From Streptomyces venezuelae (GTDB taxonomy: Bacteria; Actinomycetota; Actinomycetes; Streptomycetales; Streptomycetaceae), in contig NZ_CP029190.1 in the NCBI RefSeq assembly GCF_008642295.1, forward strand, positions 310,001 to 374,000: a stretch of 64,000 nt of DNA, written 5' to 3'. The notes beneath the pieces were generated by a model, which did not search any database, had not been told where the DNA came from, and saw only the letters and a program-made list of their open reading frames with translations. This document shows positions 25,184 to 32,769 of this stretch, piece by piece. The stretch's first letter is position 1; each line of letters starts with the position of its first letter. Both the position numbers and the translations under genes were made by a program.

Positions 25184-26434
25184 CTACGGGCCGGCGGGGG
25201 TGCCGGCCGGGAACCCGGCGAGGGCGGTCCGGGCGGCGGAGACCAGGGCCCGCACGCCCGCCGGCAGCGCGGTCCTGGGGTCGGGGGCGAAGTCCGGAGC
25301 GTGGTTCGCGGGCAGGGCGGCGAGCTTCTCGGCCGCGGTGGCGCCCGGGGCGGCGGCCCAGGCGGCGGGGCCGATGGTGCCGAACATCCAGTAGGCCAGC
25401 CGGATGCCGTCGCCGCCGTAGTGGGCGAAGTCCTCGGTGGCCAGGGTGGGCGGCCACATCGCGACCCGTTCGGCACCGAACTCGGCCGCGTGGGCGGCCC
25501 GGACCGCGGCCGTGGCCGCCGGGTCCGGGTGGGTGACCGGGGAGGCGGACACCCGGTCGATCTCCGGCTCCCGGGGGCAGGCGGCAGCCGCGCATTCGGC
25601 TCGGACGATGCGTTCGACCGCGTCCGCTGCGGCGGCCAGCGCGCGCTCGCCCACCGCGCGGACGGTGATGCCGAGTTCCGCCCGGCCTGGGATCACGTTC
25701 GCCCGGTCGCCGGCCCGGAAGGAGCCGACGGTGACGGCGACGGGTTCACTGGGTGCCGCCTCCCGGGCCACCACCGTCTGGAGCCGGGTGACCACGTGGG
25801 CGGCCGTGACCACGGGGTCGACGGCCAGGTGGGGGGCGCCGGCATGGCCGCCCCGGCCGTGCACGACCACCCGGAAGGTGACGCTGCCCGCGGTCATGGG
25901 CCCGTATCCGTGCGCCACCATGCCCGCGGGCAGCGGTGCCGCATGCTGGGCGAGCACGGTGTCCGGGCGGCCGAACCGCTCGTAGAGTCCGTCGTCGAGC
26001 AGGGCGCGGGCTCCGGTGAGGGTTTCCTCGGCCGGCTGGCCGGCCACCAGCAGGGTGCCCCGCCAGTCGGTACGGGAGCCGGCGAGCAGCGAGGCGGCGC
26101 CGGCCGCGGCGGCCAGGTGCAGGTCGTGGCCGCAGGCGTGGGCGGCCTCGCCCTCGCTCGCGTAGGGCAGGCCGGTGGTTTCGCGCATCGGCAGCGCGTC
26201 GAGTTCGGCCCGCAGCAGGACGGTGGGGCCGTCCCCGTTGCGCAGGGCTCCGACCGCGCCGTGTCCGCCGATCCCGCGGGTGACCTCGTACCCGGCCCCG
26301 GTCAGCCAGTCGGCGAACCGCCCGGCGGTGCGTTCCTCGGCGCCGGACAGTTCGGGGTGCCGGTGCAGGTCCAGGTAGAGGGTGGTGAGGGGCCGCAGCA
26401 GCTCGCGGAGCGGGGCGGCGGAGGCGGAGGTCAT
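25184..26434 (-). CDS. M20-family amidohydrolase / metallopeptidase
   Basis: A 416-residue M20D-type hydrolase (hippurate or indole-acetyl-amino-acid hydrolase group). Metal-site motifs are 'HACGHDLH' near residue 105, 'QPAEET' near 145 and 'TEDFAHY' near 360; 'LDLHRHPELSG' is the N-terminal signature. It removes acyl or amide groups from amino-acid conjugates. ATG at 26434 has GGAG 5 bp upstream; a start at 26443 is less likely. It is divergent from the RiPP precursor gene and shares a 160-bp control region with it, so membership of the peptide cluster is possible but unproven. Confidence 0.9.
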   Translation of the reverse strand: MTSASAAPLRELLRPLTTLYLDLHRHPELSGAEERTAGRFADWLTGAGYEVTRGIGGHGAVGALRNGDGPTVLLRAELDALPMRETTGLPYASEGEAAHACGHDLHLAAAAGAASLLAGSRTDWRGTLLVAGQPAEETLTGARALLDDGLYERFGRPDTVLAQHAAPLPAGMVAHGYGPMTAGSVTFRVVVHGRGGHAGAPHLAVDPVVTAAHVVTRLQTVVAREAAPSEPVAVTVGSFRAGDRANVIPGRAELGITVRAVGERALAAAADAVERIVRAECAAAACPREPEIDRVSASPVTHPDPAATAAVRAAHAAEFGAERVAMWPPTLATEDFAHYGGDGIRLAYWMFGTIGPAAWAAAPGATAAEKLAALPANHAPDFAPDPRTALPAGVRALVSAARTALAGFPAGTPAGP

Positions 26435-26470
26435 ACGCTCCATGATCGGGGCGGGCCGCCGGGGCGGCTC

Positions 26471-26497
26471 TGACAGGTCACTGACACCTTGTGTCAG
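26471..26497. promoter_or_regulatory. Possible SARP box / dyad upstream of the precursor gene
   Basis: Two heptamers, TGACAGG (26471-26477) and TGACACC (26482-26488), start 11 bp apart, the spacing of SARP direct repeats. The second overlaps a dyad CTGACAC-CTT-GTGTCAG (26481-26497). A SARP-type regulator is encoded at the far end of the cluster. The M20 gene is divergent, so the site could serve either or both genes. I see no clear -10 box. Confidence 0.5.
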
Positions 26498-26594
26498 CGG
26501 CTCGCGGGGGGAGGTGACGGCGGCCCGGGATCTGATGGGTGCGGGCACCGGCCGGTGCCCGCACGCCGCTTCCGCCTCTGCACAGGGAGTCATC

Positions 26595-26768
26595 ATGGAG
26601 AAGTCCCCGCTGGCCTCGCTCGCCGACGAGATCCTCGAGCTGGAGTCCGAGACCTTCGAGATCTCCGACTACTCGGACGCCAGCGAGGTCGTGCTCGCCG
26701 GTTCCACCAGCTGCAGCTCGACCTCGACCTGTTCCTCCACCACCAGCACCACCTCCTGCTCGGCCTGA
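26595..26768 (+). CDS. Precursor peptide of a Ser/Thr/Cys-rich azole RiPP
   Basis: A 57-residue precursor. The leader (1-36) is acidic and contains 'ELESETFEISDYSD', resembling thiazolylpeptide-type bacteriocin leaders, and ends 'EVVLAG'. The predicted core (37-57) is 10 Ser, 7 Thr, 3 Cys and one final Ala; residues 39-57 read SCSSTSTCSSTTSTTSCSA. Cys and some Ser/Thr would become azoles and other Ser/Thr dehydro-residues, using the enzymes of the facing operon. ATG 26595 has AGGGAG 7 bp upstream. A strong hairpin follows the stop, and the operon converges on it. The cleavage point after Gly36 is an inference; Ser39-Cys40 would also make a typical thiopeptide-like start. Confidence 0.93.
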   Translation: MEKSPLASLADEILELESETFEISDYSDASEVVLAGSTSCSSTSTCSSTTSTTSCSA

Positions 26769-26797
26769 CGGCCTGAAGCCTGTCGGCCCGGGATACG

Positions 26798-26838
26798 CGG
26801 ATGCCTCCGGCCCCTGTCACAGGGGCCGGAGGCATCCG
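26798..26838. terminator. Bidirectional terminator between precursor and biosynthetic operon
   Basis: Perfect inverted repeat of 20 bp per arm (left arm 26798-26817, right arm 26819-26838) with essentially no loop. It lies 30 bp after the precursor stop and 17 bp beyond the end of the convergent operon. Confidence 0.9.
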
Positions 26839-26854
26839 GCGTTAAGGGAACGGG

Positions 26855-28798
26855 TTACGGGAACGGGTGCGGCACCATCCGGATCTCGTCGTCCGCGAGG
26901 TCGTGGGCGCGCAGGCCGCCGCGCCGGGCCGCCGTCCGCAGTCTCGGCATGAAGGGGGCCCGCTGCCGGGACCAGCCGAAGTCGATGGGCAGCAGCCCCG
27001 GAACCAGCGCGCACACGGTGCGCAGTCCGATCCTGCGCTGTTCCGGGGTGGTCTGGTCCACGACGATCACATCGTGCCCGGCCCCGGTGAGCTCCCCCAC
27101 CACGGACAGCAGGTCCTCGCGGAGGTCGGTGGTGGCCGGCCGGTCGCCGTACAGCTCGTCGAGGGTGCGTATGCCCGTGGGTTCCAGATAGCTGCGGGCA
27201 TGTTCGGCCATGGCGGGCAGCCCGTAGAGCTGGGCATGGTCCTTCAGATGGCGGACCTTGCCGAAGTCGGCTGCCATCGCCTCCAGTTCGGTACGGCGTT
27301 CGGCGACCTGCCCGGGCAGGTGCGGGATGTAGGTGAGGACCTCCGAGAGGGCCGCCTCGACGGCCGCCGCCGGGTCCAGGGCGGCGCCCGCGCCGAAGGA
27401 GTACAGTCCCGGGCCCCCGTCGCGGCGCACCGCCAGGGCCGTCACCACCGGGACGGCCAGGTCGATCCGGTTGTCGAAGGCGTGCACCTCGTAGCCCTGG
27501 AGGGCGGCCCGGTCCGCCATGGTGCGGACCGCCGGGCCGGGTACGGAGTCCAGGTCGATGGCGGTCAGCCGCTGGCCGCCGTACCAGGCGAGGAGGAAGG
27601 CGTCGCGTTCGACGAGTTCGAGGAGGGCGCCGAGCAGCGCCTCCTCGGTGCAGCTGCCGATCGCGCAGCCGTTGGAGCATTCGAAGACGAAGTTGTCGGC
27701 GGCCAGTCCGGCGCTGTAGTGGACCAGCCGGGCCGGCACCAAGACCGGCCGGTCGTCGCGGAGGGAGTGCCCGTACACCCAGGGGATGGGGCGGTCGGGG
27801 TCGAAGGGGGACAGCAGGGGGTCGTCCCGGTAGGTCTGCGCGGGGTAGAGCCCGCAGGCTGCCGGGTGCAGGGCGCGGTCCCCGAGCTCGGTGTAGGAGG
27901 CGGTGAGGAGGGTGCTGCCGGTGCGGCGGTGGGTGCCGGCGTACCGTTCCAGGCCCTCCAGGTGGGCGAGGTCGCGGCTGGCCGCGAAGCTGTTGGCCTG
28001 CCCGCTCCAGGTGACGTCGGTCAGGCCGGCGTACCCGCGCATGAACACGCTGCCCGCGACCGGGGCGGTGGTGGGCGAGGTGACGTTGATCCAGGTGCCG
28101 CCGCCCAGGACCCCGGTGACGGGGTTGGCGAGCGCCGTGTACGGCATCGGATAGGAGGAGGCGGGGCGCAGCCGGGCGGCGCCGGGGGCGGGTTTGGGCC
28201 GGGACTGCGGGGTGAAGGGCGCGGGGGCGTCGGTGCCGCGCGGCCCGCAGTCGGGGCAGAGCGGGTCGGCGAGCAGCGGGTGGGTGCGCACCGCGTATGT
28301 CTTCAGGTCCAGCCGGGTGACCTGGGGCAGGGCCCGGTCGGCGGGCTCGGGTCCGGGGGCCCGGACGGCGGTTCCGTCGCCGTGACCGTGGCCGTTGGCG
28401 TGGCCGTTGCCGTGGCCGTCGAACACGGCCGTGTGCAGCGCATGGGCGGCGTCGAGTGCGAAGGCGGGCAGCCGGGGCCAGTCTCCGGCCACCGTGGTCG
28501 GGGCGCCCGTCCCGGTCTCCAGAGCGTCGCGCTCGCTGCGGCTGCGCAGCCGCTGCCAGCGCATGGCCAGGCAGCGTCCGCAGGCGGGGGCGGTGCCGTC
28601 GCCGCCCCAGGGGCCGATGAGGACGGCCTGGGCGGTGAGATGGACGGTGGCGGTCGCCCGGGTGGCGGCGTACGGGTCGGCGGCGCGCGGCCCGAGGGCG
28701 TCGTGCACGCCGACCGTGACCACGTCCGCTCCGGTGCCGCGGTCGGCCAGGGCCTGGGCGAGCTGGGTCCTGGCGGCTTCCAACGGGGCGGTGGTCAT
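26855..28798 (-). CDS. YcaO-domain cyclodehydratase (copy A)
   Basis: A 647-residue azoline-forming enzyme: it activates backbone amides with ATP so Cys, Ser or Thr side chains cyclise. The N-terminal ~230 residues hold paired Cys, 'CGRCLAMRW' and 'CPDCG', a likely zinc tetrathiolate site. The YcaO part has 'LEGLERYAG' and 'ELVERDAFLL', contributing the ATP/Mg Glu/Arg residues, and ends exactly in PHPFP, the C-terminal catalytic motif of this family. A His/Gly-rich insert lies near residue 130. Last gene of the operon; its start overlaps the ABC permease stop by 4 bp. A second, full-length YcaO lies at 37221-39185. Confidence 0.93.
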   Translation of the reverse strand: MTTAPLEAARTQLAQALADRGTGADVVTVGVHDALGPRAADPYAATRATATVHLTAQAVLIGPWGGDGTAPACGRCLAMRWQRLRSRSERDALETGTGAPTTVAGDWPRLPAFALDAAHALHTAVFDGHGNGHANGHGHGDGTAVRAPGPEPADRALPQVTRLDLKTYAVRTHPLLADPLCPDCGPRGTDAPAPFTPQSRPKPAPGAARLRPASSYPMPYTALANPVTGVLGGGTWINVTSPTTAPVAGSVFMRGYAGLTDVTWSGQANSFAASRDLAHLEGLERYAGTHRRTGSTLLTASYTELGDRALHPAACGLYPAQTYRDDPLLSPFDPDRPIPWVYGHSLRDDRPVLVPARLVHYSAGLAADNFVFECSNGCAIGSCTEEALLGALLELVERDAFLLAWYGGQRLTAIDLDSVPGPAVRTMADRAALQGYEVHAFDNRIDLAVPVVTALAVRRDGGPGLYSFGAGAALDPAAAVEAALSEVLTYIPHLPGQVAERRTELEAMAADFGKVRHLKDHAQLYGLPAMAEHARSYLEPTGIRTLDELYGDRPATTDLREDLLSVVGELTGAGHDVIVVDQTTPEQRRIGLRTVCALVPGLLPIDFGWSRQRAPFMPRLRTAARRGGLRAHDLADDEIRMVPHPFP

Positions 28799-29550
28799 GG
28801 CCGGTTGCTCCAGCGGAAGGTCTTCAGCCCGATGGCGCCGAAGAGCAGCGCGAAGCCGAGCAGGGCGGCACAGCCCAGGCCGATGGTGCCCAGGGAGCCG
28901 CTGCCGGTGAGGGCGCCGGTTGCGGCGTCGTTGAGGTAGCGCAGCGGCAGGACCCGGGAGACCTGCTTCAGCCAGTCGGGCATCATGTCGAGCGGCAGGA
29001 ACGAGCCGGACAGGAACGCCATGGGCACCATCAGGCAGTTGGCGATCGCGGCGACCGCCTCCGGGGTGTTGGCGTAGGTGCCGACGATCACGCCTATGGC
29101 CATGAAGGCGGTGATACCGAGGACCAGGGCGGGCAGCACCAGCGGCCAGCGCCCGTCCAGCCGGAGTCCGAAGCCGGGGAGCATGGCCACCGCGACGAAC
29201 ACGGCGGCCTGCACCACGCCCACGACGAGGGCCAGCACGTACCGGGAGGCCAGCACGGTGGTGAGGGGGGTGGGGGTGAGCCGGATGAGCCGCAGCAGGT
29301 CGTCGCGCCGCCACTGCATCAGGGTGAAGGCGATGCCGAAGACGGCCGCGTTGGCGACGCCCCAGGACATCACTCCGGGGGCGATGTACGAGATGTAGGG
29401 GCGGCCGGACTCCTCCACGTCCTGGCCGCTGAAGATCAGGCCGAAGACGACGAGGAAGAGGAGGGGGAAGGCGAAGGTGAAGAACAGGGTGGCCTTGTCC
29501 CGGACCTGTGCCCGGTAGCCGGCGGCCGTGAGGACCGTGTACGCGCTCAT
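28795..29550 (-). CDS. ABC-2-type exporter permease
   Basis: A 251-residue membrane permease with six predicted helices, ABC-2 type (NodJ/DrrB-like), including 'LDMMPDWLKQVSRVLPLRYLNDA' (read as two parts) in the last extracellular loop. It pairs with the ATPase encoded immediately upstream (4-bp overlaps both sides) to export the modified peptide and give self-protection. No other immunity gene is recognisable in the cluster. Confidence 0.92.
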   Translation of the reverse strand: MSAYTVLTAAGYRAQVRDKATLFFTFAFPLLFLVVFGLIFSGQDVEESGRPYISYIAPGVMSWGVANAAVFGIAFTLMQWRRDDLLRLIRLTPTPLTTVLASRYVLALVVGVVQAAVFVAVAMLPGFGLRLDGRWPLVLPALVLGITAFMAIGVIVGTYANTPEAVAAIANCLMVPMAFLSGSFLPLDMMPDWLKQVSRVLPLRYLNDAATGALTGSGSLGTIGLGCAALLGFALLFGAIGLKTFRWSNRP

Positions 29551-30521
29551 GCCTGGTACTCCGTGACCGTGGTGGGGGTTTCCGGTGCGCCGTCGGACGT
29601 GGGGGCCGCGCCGGTGAGTTCGAGGTAGACGTCTTCGAGGGTGGCGGTGCGGGTCAGTACGCCGTCGAGCCCGGTGAGGGCGTCGACGGCCTGGAGGACC
29701 CGGCCGGGGACGGCGGTCTCCAGGACCAGCGAGCCTCCCTGGACACTGGCCCGGTCCACCCCGGGCAGCGCAGCCGCCTGCCCGAGGTCGATCCGGCCGG
29801 CGGGCAGCAGCAGCCGGGACGGTGCTCCGGCTGCCGTGACCAGCCGGTGCGGGGTGTCCAGGGCGGCGATCCGGCCGCCGACGAGGATGGCGACGCGGTC
29901 GCACAGCGCCTCGGCCTCGTCGAGGTGGTGGGTGGTGTACACGATGGTGCGGCCCTGGCTCTTCAGTCCGCGCAGCACCTCCCACAGGTCGCGGCGGGCC
30001 TGCGGGTCCAGTGCGGCGGTCGGCTCGTCCAGGAAGATCAGCTCGGGCTCGTGGACCAGGGCGGACGCGATGGCCAGGCGCTGGCGCTGGCCGCCGGACA
30101 GGTTCTCGACGAGTACGTCCTGCTGTCCGGTGAGTCCGACCGCCGCGAGGGTCCGGTCGGCGGCGGCGCGGTCGGCCCGGTACAGGCCGGCGACGGTGAC
30201 CAGGTGTTCCCGTGCGGTCTGCCGGACGAAGAAGGCCGAGGCCTGGGTCTGTACGCCGATCCGTGGCAGCAGGGTGGTGTTGCGCGGCCAGGGGCTGTGG
30301 CCGAGCACCCGGACGGTGCCGGAGTCGGCCTCGCGCAGCCCCTCCATGATCTCGATGAGGGTGGTCTTGCCGGCGCCGTTCGGGCCGAGCAGGCCGAGGA
30401 ACTCGCCGTGCCGGACGTCGAGGGAGATGCCGTCCACGGCCTGGCGGTCGCCGTAGCGTTTGCGTACGTCGGTGACGGTGATGGCCGCGGGGTGCTCGGG
30501 CGGGATGCTGTCAGTGGTCAT
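29547..30521 (-). CDS. ABC exporter ATP-binding protein
   Basis: A 324-residue DrrA/CcmA-like ATPase. Walker A GPNGAGKTT (residues ~50-58), signature LSGGQRQRLAIA, Walker B LIFLDEP and H-loop 'TTHHLDEA' are intact. The ~100-residue C-terminal extension is typical of drug-exporter ATPases. The 4-bp overlap with the permease gene shows coupling. Starts at the ATG 30521, 72 bp after the M50 protease stop. Confidence 0.95.
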   Translation of the reverse strand: MTTDSIPPEHPAAITVTDVRKRYGDRQAVDGISLDVRHGEFLGLLGPNGAGKTTLIEIMEGLREADSGTVRVLGHSPWPRNTTLLPRIGVQTQASAFFVRQTAREHLVTVAGLYRADRAAADRTLAAVGLTGQQDVLVENLSGGQRQRLAIASALVHEPELIFLDEPTAALDPQARRDLWEVLRGLKSQGRTIVYTTHHLDEAEALCDRVAILVGGRIAALDTPHRLVTAAGAPSRLLLPAGRIDLGQAAALPGVDRASVQGGSLVLETAVPGRVLQAVDALTGLDGVLTRTATLEDVYLELTGAAPTSDGAPETPTTVTEYQA

Positions 30522-30592
30522 GGGTGGTGCGTCCCTCGGTGTGGTGACGGGTGGGGTCGGTGGCGGTGGCGGGGTCTGCGGTGGCGGGGAGG

Positions 30593-31705
30593 TCAGCGGG
30601 TGGCGGCGTACCAGAGCGCGGCGGCGAGTCCGGCGGCGAGCAGCAGCACGAGCAGCGCGGAGCCGATGCCGTAGGCCAGGTAGATGCGGCGGGCCCGGGC
30701 CGGGTAGGCGGCTGCGGCGGCCCGGTCCCGCATCCGCAGCCGCAGGTACGCGGAGCCGGCCGGGGCGAGCCGGGTCACCCGCAGGGCGTGGCCGAGCAGG
30801 GTGTACCCGTCCAGCGGGGGCAGCGGGAGGAGGTTGACCAGGGCCTGCGCGGTGCCGAGCAGCAGCAGCGCGGACAGCACCCGGCCGGTGGGGTCGGCGG
30901 CGGGCAGGGCGGCCCGCCAGGCGAGGAAGGGGAGCAGGAACAGCAGGTTGGCGAAGGCGCCCGCGGCGGCGACGGCCAGCTGGTCCCGGCGGCGGGGCAG
31001 GTAGCGGTAGTTGTCGACCCGGCAGTACATGATGGCGACGGGCAGCCGCCAGCGCAGGCCGATCTCGCCGACCGTGCCGCCGACGTGGCGGGCGGCGACT
31101 CCGTGCGCGAACTCGTGCAGGGCCGTGCTCAGCCACAGCAGGGTGGCGACGGCGAGCAGCGGGACCGGCCGGCGGAGGGTCCAGGCGAGTCCGTCGGCCA
31201 GCCGGGGCAGGTCCGCGGTGAGGACGGCCACCATGGCCAGGCAGACCGCCAGGAGCAGGCCGAGCACGGCCGGGTGCAGCAGCGGGCGCAGTATCCGGTG
31301 GAGCCGGGCGGTGGCCGCGTCGGCGTCCGCGACCAGGCGGAGGCTGCCGCGGAGCAGGCCGCCGGTGAGCGGTGACGGGTTCGGTTCGGGGGCGACCGGC
31401 GGCGGGCCGCCGGCCAGCAGCCGGCGGGTGCCGAGGAGGGTCAGCAGCTGCTGCCAGTTCCGCTCGTCCAGCCGTCGGCCGAAGGCCTGCCCGTACTGGC
31501 CGCCGATCTCCGCGAGGCTGCGGGTGCCGTCGAGCCGGGAGACCAGGAAGTGTTCCCTGGCGCCGATCTCGAAGGCGGCTCCGGTGACCGGGTCCTTGAC
31601 CAGGTGGACGGTGGCGGGTCCGTTGAGCAGGGGCGGTGAGAGCAGGATCTCCGGGCGCAGGGCCGGCCGGTGGTCCAGCAGGGAGGGGGACGGGCCGCCG
31701 GTCAC
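30593..31705 (-). CDS. M50-family membrane protease with PqqD-like N-terminal domain
   Basis: A 370-residue protein. Residues ~45-110 look like a PqqD-like winged helix ('FLVSRLDGTRSLAEIGGQYG'), the fold that binds RiPP leaders. Then come five or six membrane helices with HEFAH near residue 197 (zinc site) and 'LLPLPPLDGY', the second M50 motif. Such proteins may cleave the leader or couple cleavage to export. Start is GTG at 31705, overlapping the preceding stop by 4 bp (GTGA). The combination in one polypeptide is a strong hint that it acts on the precursor. Confidence 0.88.
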   Translation of the reverse strand: MTGGPSPSLLDHRPALRPEILLSPPLLNGPATVHLVKDPVTGAAFEIGAREHFLVSRLDGTRSLAEIGGQYGQAFGRRLDERNWQQLLTLLGTRRLLAGGPPPVAPEPNPSPLTGGLLRGSLRLVADADAATARLHRILRPLLHPAVLGLLLAVCLAMVAVLTADLPRLADGLAWTLRRPVPLLAVATLLWLSTALHEFAHGVAARHVGGTVGEIGLRWRLPVAIMYCRVDNYRYLPRRRDQLAVAAAGAFANLLFLLPFLAWRAALPAADPTGRVLSALLLLGTAQALVNLLPLPPLDGYTLLGHALRVTRLAPAGSAYLRLRMRDRAAAAAYPARARRIYLAYGIGSALLVLLLAAGLAAALWYAATR

Positions 31706-32769
31706 GGCGCGACCTCGTGTTCCGGCTGCGCCGGCGCTTCGCGCAGGACCCGGCCCAGCAGGTGGGCGAGGTAGGCCTCGTCGCGGATGGTGACGTGGAG
31801 CCGGTTGTTGGTCATGTGGAGGTACGGGGAGAGCAGCCGCGGGAGGGCTTCGGCGGGGTCGGTGACCGGCTCGTCGCGGGTGCCGTCCCAGGACCGGAAG
31901 ACCAGGTTTCCGGAGCGGGCCAGTGCCTGGGCGCGGTCGCGCAGTTCGCGGCAGTGGCCGGCCCAGCCGGCGAGGAACTCGGGGAGCCGGCCGGTCTCGC
32001 CGGAGGACAGGGCCGCGCGGACGGCGGCAAAGCGGCGGGCCAGGCCGGGTGCGGTGTCGGCATAGCTGCGGTCGTACTCGGTGGAGCCGATGAAGCCGGT
32101 TCCGGGGAACGCCTTGTGCCAGAACTCGTAGTACGAGTCGAGATAGTCGGCGAGTTCCTCCCGGTCGGGCAGGAAGGTGGCCGCCATCACCATCATGAGC
32201 TGGGCGGAGGTGCCGAGCAGCACCGTGCGCAGATGGAGGTTCATCCGGCCCAGGGCGTCCATCACCAGGTCGCTGGAATGCGCGAAATGCCATTCGGCCA
32301 GCTCGATTCCGAGCGGGCCGCCGTATTTCCCGTATTCGGGCTCGTAGGGTTCGCGGGAGTACGAATTGTTGGGGCGCAGGTTCATCCGGCCGTCGGGGCC
32401 GGTGAATGCTCCGCGGTCGCCGTCGGGGAATTCTATGTCGAACAGGGTGTTGTAGAACTCGTTGAGGAATCCCGAATCGACCTCGTAGAGCGCGGGGCGG
32501 GCGGTGAGGAAGGCGGCCACGGACTCCTCGGCCCGGCGCCGGACCTCTGCTTCGGCGGCCGGGGTGACCGGCCGCAGGCGCAGTCGCACATGCGGGCCCT
32601 CCAGCCAGTAGTTGATGAAGAAGTGCCCGTCGATCAGGCCGTCGGCGGTGAGGCCGTCGATCAGCGGGCGCACGCATTTCACCAGCAGGGGCTGGGGGTT
32701 GGCGGCGTAGAAGATGTGCAGGGCCTGCCAGGCTCCGCGGGTCCGGGTCAGGTCCGTCGGCTCGGTCAT
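31702..32769 (-). CDS. SpaB-C-domain protein (elimination or pyridine-synthase type)
   Basis: A 355-residue 'thiopeptide-type bacteriocin biosynthesis' domain protein. It opens with the SpaB-C pattern 'WQALHIFYAANPQPLLVKCV', then 'FFINYWLEGPHVRLRLRP' and 'YEPEYGKYGGPLGIELAEWH'. In split LanB systems this domain removes glutamate from glutamylated Ser/Thr to give dehydro-residues; in thiopeptides a paralogue performs the [4+2] cyclisation. Only one copy is present, and its neighbour supplies glutamylation, so elimination is the likelier role. It overlaps genes on both sides by 4 bp. Confidence 0.9.
   Translation of the reverse strand: MTEPTDLTRTRGAWQALHIFYAANPQPLLVKCVRPLIDGLTADGLIDGHFFINYWLEGPHVRLRLRPVTPAAEAEVRRRAEESVAAFLTARPALYEVDSGFLNEFYNTLFDIEFPDGDRGAFTGPDGRMNLRPNNSYSREPYEPEYGKYGGPLGIELAEWHFAHSSDLVMDALGRMNLHLRTVLLGTSAQLMMVMAATFLPDREELADYLDSYYEFWHKAFPGTGFIGSTEYDRSYADTAPGLARRFAAVRAALSSGETGRLPEFLAGWAGHCRELRDRAQALARSGNLVFRSWDGTRDEPVTDPAEALPRLLSPYLHMTNNRLHVTIRDEAYLAHLLGRVLREAPAQPEHEVAP

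Noticed and set aside
25184..26434. M20 hydrolase as leader protease of the cluster
   Set aside because: M20D enzymes cut small acyl-amino acids; it is divergent, and the M50/PqqD protein is a better candidate.
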